A stretch of DNA of 64,000 nt from Hofstenia miamia (Eukaryota; Xenacoelomorpha; Acoela), in contig SCFE01000096.1 in the NCBI GenBank assembly GCA_004352715.1, positions 1,481,129 to 1,545,128 on the forward strand, in the 5' to 3' direction. The notes beneath the pieces were generated by a model. The model made no database searches, had not been told where the DNA came from, and saw nothing but the letters and a program-made list of their open reading frames with translations. Shown here one piece after another: positions 59,303-64,000 of the stretch. The first letter of the stretch is position 1; each line of letters opens with the position of its first letter. A program made the translations under genes and the position numbers.

Positions 59303-60422
59303 CAGGGGCGGATACAGAAAACATTTTTAGAGGGGACCCAATGTAGAATATAATGTGAAGTGCATAATTGGGTACTAGGGAGGGCACAAAGTGTTGAATT
59401 TTCAATTTTTAAAATTCATCGCTATGCACGGACTGCACCACCTACTGATTAAAAGAATGGAAACATTGAATTTATGTAACTTTTCAAAATTCAGCACATT
59501 TTTTTCAAATTTCAAATTACTCTTTAATAATGGCCTATTGTATTTTTAGGAGATTTTTGCATTATGCACTTCAAAATAGAGCAATTGCATAAGATTAAGA
59601 AAATTAAATAATATTTAACATAAGAAATATATGAGTTTGTGTATTAAAAAACACGAAATACTTATTTTCGTGCGATGACTAGACACATCACTGAGAAAAC
59701 AGTTAAGCAGAAAGATACAATTGAATGAGTCTGAAGAAGATATTGAAGTGAATCAAATCAATTCTTGCGAGGATGAAAATGAAGAACAACAATTATTCTT
59801 CAAGAAAATTCCGATCACCGGCGAAATTATAAATTGAAAATGTGATTTCTGTTCAATTTGGAATTAGCAGGAAGATTTACAATGATTATAAATATCAAGT
59901 TTCATTTCAGTGTTTTTCAGACAGAGTGCGAGATACTGTATCATAATTTTCTGAACAGAAAGATATCAATGATGTCAGTTTTCATTAGATTTCTATGTGA
60001 TTTTACTAATGCATATACCTCAAGCTAACTGTCATTATGCATTTATTATACACTTTTGCAATATTTTAAAACACCCTAACTGTATCTTTTCACTCGATAG
60101 AGAATGTGAAAAGGTATATATAGAATAAATCACATCTGTTCCTATTCACCCTGGTCTAAAAGAGTGAATAGAAGTATTTTTAAACTTTAAAAAATTCCTA
60201 AAAACTAAATATTTTTATTTTTATTGAAATGTAACCTCAGGATTTATAGTGTAAAAGTTCAATGAAATACATTTATCAAATACCAGATCTTTGAAAAAAA
60301 CTTAAAAAACCGTTCATATTCACTCCATTTGACGGTACTAAAGAATTTTCTTTTGTAATTTTTATTGAACAGTTTTAACGATTTCTTATTATTTTAGAGG
60401 GGCCCCTCTGTATCCGCCCTTG
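59303..60422. mobile_element. hAT-type element (1120 bp), no intact transposase
   Basis: The left end CAGGGGCGGATACAGAAAAC and the right end (complement CAAGGGCGGATACAGAGGGG) are typical hAT termini, and AGAGGGGACCC / AGAGGGGCCCC sit just inside. The flanking octamers are AATGTAAA (59295-59302) and TATGTAAA (60423-60430), seven of eight alike. Inside, 59690-59830 has a charged coding-like stretch with stops (EDIEVNQINSCEDENEEQ in one frame), perhaps a trace of a transposase. Confidence 0.8.
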
Positions 60423-60430
60423 TATGTAAA

Positions 60431-61890
60431 TTAAAAGAAACTTACCCCTGGGAGACATCGTTATTGTAATTTATTTTGTTTGGAAACAAGCATTAAATGT
60501 TTGTCTTTACATAACAGATACGTACACATTTACAAATTGATATTAAATATATTTCTTAAATTGTCTTACAAAAATAAAAATCCTAAATGCTACATACATG
60601 TATGTATTTGAAATTGAATCGATAAAGTTAACATTTAAAATAAATTTATTGATATTATATGTAAAGCAGTTCACGTTTATAGAGGTCATTTTTGTAACGA
60701 CCAGTTTTCTAATCCCAATTTTTATGCATGTATTAACATAGAATTATTATCAACATTTTTGCAACAACCTGCTATTACAACAAATGTGGCAAAATAGAGG
60801 TCGTTATAAGCGCGGGCACAGTCTATGCTTTTAGACACTAAGAACTCTTTCTAATCAAATAAAATTGTGTGGATTTCGTTTCCGTTATATTATTCAGGCA
60901 CAAATAAATGAAATAAAGATAAAGGAAAAATTCATTATTAGCGTATTTATTTACACTATGCGTATCATCATAGCTAACTTAATTAGTACGCAGCAATAGG
61001 TTGTCCATAATACATGCTTACATTGAAAAAACTATAACATTAAAAAGTTGTTGTTCCATTCAATTAGCCAACATTAATTACCCTCGAATCAGAACAAGGA
61101 GAGTAACCTTTACAGAAAAATTGCTTGCGTGGATCATTATTACTAATTAGAGAAAATAAAAATGTGTACCTTTAGCAGCAATAGTCGTTTTCATACAATG
61201 AGCGAGAAGTAAATTAGTCGAGATGAACAATTAAATAAAAGTGTAAATTCTAATCAGGAGTTCGCCTTCCATCGTGTGCACATGACTCAAATTCCGTAGC
61301 ACATGTTTAAAATGGCCGTACAAAATGACGGATATTGAACATTTGCAATAAATAATACTTTTTTAGGATGTTTGAGTGACATGCGATGTTCCTGTTTCGA
61401 TCTCACGCCACACATGAAAAAATAGTTGCAAGAGTACAGGCTTACATTTTGGAAGGAATCCAAAGCAACATTATTGAATTTTTTATTAGTACATAAAATC
61501 TAAAAAACAACCACACCATGTCAAACAAATAGTATTTACTTTTTTGTTGCTAACCACTTCTGCAGATTATCATTTAAAAATGTGATAATATAATCTAATA
61601 ATTTTTTACAAAGGAATTTGCAATTTTTCGAAGGAATTACAAATCTCTCAGTATAAGAATGTTATTTGTATAGATTTTGATCACACGCTTTGCAAGTCAC
61701 TCTCTGACACCAGACGAAACTTTAGAGGACTAAGGGAATGATGCTTATTCTGAAGTCAAAACTAGAATGTATGAAATCCGGAAACATATAGAAGTATGAT
61801 AATAAGAAATTCATATTTGGCTTTCATAAGAAAAAAAACAACATTTCATTCAAAAACTGCTTTGTTTTTTCTTGTAACTAATTGATTACT
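60431..61890. other. AT-rich non-coding DNA
   Basis: No recognised gene or repeat before the microsatellite that borders the gap. Confidence 0.4.
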
Positions 61891-61915
61891 ATATGTATAT
61901 ATATATATATATATA

Positions 61916-62915
61916 NNNNNNNNNNNNNNNNNNNNNNNNNNNNNNNNNNNNNNNNNNNNNNNNNNNNNNNNNNNNNNNNNNNNNNNNNNNNNNNNNNNNN
62001 NNNNNNNNNNNNNNNNNNNNNNNNNNNNNNNNNNNNNNNNNNNNNNNNNNNNNNNNNNNNNNNNNNNNNNNNNNNNNNNNNNNNNNNNNNNNNNNNNNNN
62101 NNNNNNNNNNNNNNNNNNNNNNNNNNNNNNNNNNNNNNNNNNNNNNNNNNNNNNNNNNNNNNNNNNNNNNNNNNNNNNNNNNNNNNNNNNNNNNNNNNNN
62201 NNNNNNNNNNNNNNNNNNNNNNNNNNNNNNNNNNNNNNNNNNNNNNNNNNNNNNNNNNNNNNNNNNNNNNNNNNNNNNNNNNNNNNNNNNNNNNNNNNNN
62301 NNNNNNNNNNNNNNNNNNNNNNNNNNNNNNNNNNNNNNNNNNNNNNNNNNNNNNNNNNNNNNNNNNNNNNNNNNNNNNNNNNNNNNNNNNNNNNNNNNNN
62401 NNNNNNNNNNNNNNNNNNNNNNNNNNNNNNNNNNNNNNNNNNNNNNNNNNNNNNNNNNNNNNNNNNNNNNNNNNNNNNNNNNNNNNNNNNNNNNNNNNNN
62501 NNNNNNNNNNNNNNNNNNNNNNNNNNNNNNNNNNNNNNNNNNNNNNNNNNNNNNNNNNNNNNNNNNNNNNNNNNNNNNNNNNNNNNNNNNNNNNNNNNNN
62601 NNNNNNNNNNNNNNNNNNNNNNNNNNNNNNNNNNNNNNNNNNNNNNNNNNNNNNNNNNNNNNNNNNNNNNNNNNNNNNNNNNNNNNNNNNNNNNNNNNNN
62701 NNNNNNNNNNNNNNNNNNNNNNNNNNNNNNNNNNNNNNNNNNNNNNNNNNNNNNNNNNNNNNNNNNNNNNNNNNNNNNNNNNNNNNNNNNNNNNNNNNNN
62801 NNNNNNNNNNNNNNNNNNNNNNNNNNNNNNNNNNNNNNNNNNNNNNNNNNNNNNNNNNNNNNNNNNNNNNNNNNNNNNNNNNNNNNNNNNNNNNNNNNNN
62901 NNNNNNNNNNNNNNN
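61916..62915. other. Scaffold gap, 1000 N, inside a (TA)n microsatellite
   Basis: Exactly 1000 N with (TA)n on both sides (61891-61915 and 62916-62935). The true gap is probably just an unresolved microsatellite and may be much shorter. Confidence 0.99.
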
Positions 62916-63139
62916 TATATATATATATATATATACAGTATATAAGATAAGATAGGAGAATCTTTATTCAGATAAATGTTAAAAATTAAATAACTGATAA
63001 TTTATCTGAATAGCGTCATTAGATTCACAAAAACACATGTATACAATTCACATAAATTACAAAAACGAAATCTTGCAGACTATGGTTAAATTACTATAGT
63101 ACTACTTTAATAACGAGTTATAGTATAGTCATTGTTATA

Positions 63140-64000
63140 AAATTTGTGTCCTAGCCATGATGTTCCAGAAATATATTTTTGCTTAAGGAAGAGTTTTAAA
63201 TGCTTTTTAAAAGATTTCAATTTTTCAAAATTTTTAATTTTTTTAAGGGGCGAATTCCAGGTTCGAATCGCGACATTAAGAAGGATTTCTTTAAAACGTT
63301 TTTCTTATACTTAACACATGTAAAAAGCTTTGATCTTGAATTCTGTTTATGAGTAAATCCCGGTAATTTAATCGTATTATAAGGTGGTAGGTTTCTGATT
63401 AGCTTGAAGAATGTCAGAAGGGTATTCAATATAACCAGTTATTTTGGAAAAAGAATTGACCTAGAAATGTCCTGTTTGGTTTTCGATGAGTTTTTCGTTG
63501 TGATATTTATTGCCCATCTTAATTGAATATCAAGTTTTTTATGAAGCACTTCGCTTAGGTCAGTAAATAAAATATTTGCATAATTAAGGAGACTCATGAT
63601 GAAAGCATGGAAGGATTAAATTATCGCACAAGGTGGTAATTGCCGAACTACTAGTGCCATACTTTTTATACCTATAGCTAATTTTCTAACTATTGAATTG
63701 ATGTGAGAGTTGAATTTTAGCTTTGAGTCAATAGTTACTCTTAGGTACTTGAAAGTGTCCACAAGAGGAACATTAATATTATTTACATTTAAAGTCACTG
63801 CAGAAACATCATAATCGCATTTATTCGGCTGCAAAATACAAAATTCTGTTTTAGCTTCATTAATATTAAACTTGTGCATACAAAAGTATTTTGGCAATTT
63901 GTTACAATTCAATTCTATAGATTCCGCTGCTAGGTGCATTGATGAATTATCGCTGACAATGCAAGTGTCATCGGCATATTGGATTAAATTGCAATTAGTT
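63140..64000 (-). pseudogene. Non-LTR retrotransposon ORF2: reverse-transcriptase C-terminal part, continuing off the window
   Basis: Read from 64000 downwards: NKLPKYFCMHKFNINEAKTE (the L...N-x-x-K-T block), VPLVDTFKYLRVTIDSKLKF (family K-Y-L-G-V-x-I-D-x-x-L-x-F) and NSHINSIVRKLA, then past a TAA at 63620 SFHAFIMSLLNYANILFTDL and KKLDIQLRWAINI, then after a stop and frame change KLFTCVKYKKNVLKKSFLMS and KSFKKHLKLFLKQKYIS. This is the thumb and C-terminal tail of a jockey/CR1-like RT protein. At least two stops or frameshifts make it a dead copy. The RT fingers and palm and any endonuclease would lie beyond the window edge. Confidence 0.8.

Noticed and set aside
1-64000. CRISPR arrays, rRNA, tRNA and bacterial operons
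   Set aside because: None seen. The repeats here are transposons and microsatellites, and the genes are spliced eukaryotic ones. tRNAs could be missed by eye; a tRNAscan run would settle it.

Overview
The window is a piece of an invertebrate-type animal nuclear genome. It is strongly AT-rich, with split genes, GT-AG introns of roughly 0.3-2.3 kb, long (TA)n microsatellites, and many decayed transposable elements of several animal superfamilies (PIF/Harbinger, hAT, Tc1/mariner, non-LTR retrotransposons). Two 1000-N scaffold gaps (30418-31417 and 61916-62915) and two single-N joins (11121 and 29147) mark a draft assembly. The exact phylum cannot be told from the sequence; an AT-rich cnidarian, tunicate or lophotrochozoan would all fit.

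The main gene, on the + strand from about 12.25 to 28.1 kb (perhaps from 9.66 to 29.1 kb), encodes a cysteine-rich secreted protein. Fourteen exons can be joined with every intron phase matching and no in-frame stop. They give about 900 residues in the order VWD1-C8-TIL, VWD2-C8-TIL, TIL', VWD3. This is the D1-D2-D'-D3 layout of von Willebrand factor, gel-forming mucins and their invertebrate relatives. Both D1 and D2 carry KGLCG where the usual motif is CGLCG. The 3' end is lost: just after a few tentative VWD3 exons, a single N joins a second copy of the intron upstream of the VWD3 exon, and that copy runs straight into the first 1000-N gap.

Layout: 0-1.9 kb AT-rich DNA with degenerate repeats and a telomere-like patch; 1.9-4.0 kb a PIF/Harbinger element with about 310-bp inverted termini, a truncated DDE transposase and a nested foldback; 4.0-9.6 kb repeats including a 238-bp hAT element with a perfect 8-bp target duplication; 10.4-11.55 kb a retroelement remnant present twice through an unmerged contig overlap; 12.2-29.1 kb the D-domain gene, with a hAT-type element in its first intron; 29.1-31.4 kb duplicated intron and gap; 31.4-64 kb mostly non-coding DNA. 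In that last part lie an orphan, well-spliced minus-strand exon (38.1-38.3 kb), retrotransposon reverse-transcriptase remnants (49.8-50.2 and 63.1-64.0 kb), a deleted Tc1-type transposon with IR/DR ends (50.5-51.6 kb) beside a Shaker-type potassium-channel T1 fragment (51.7-51.9 kb), a 1.1-kb hAT element (59.3-60.4 kb), a 269-bp tandem duplication and several dispersed repeat pairs.

I found no rRNA, tRNA, CRISPR array or bacterial-style operon. The most biologically interesting item is the VWF/mucin-like assembly gene with the altered CXXC motif; the rest is chiefly transposon archaeology and assembly structure.
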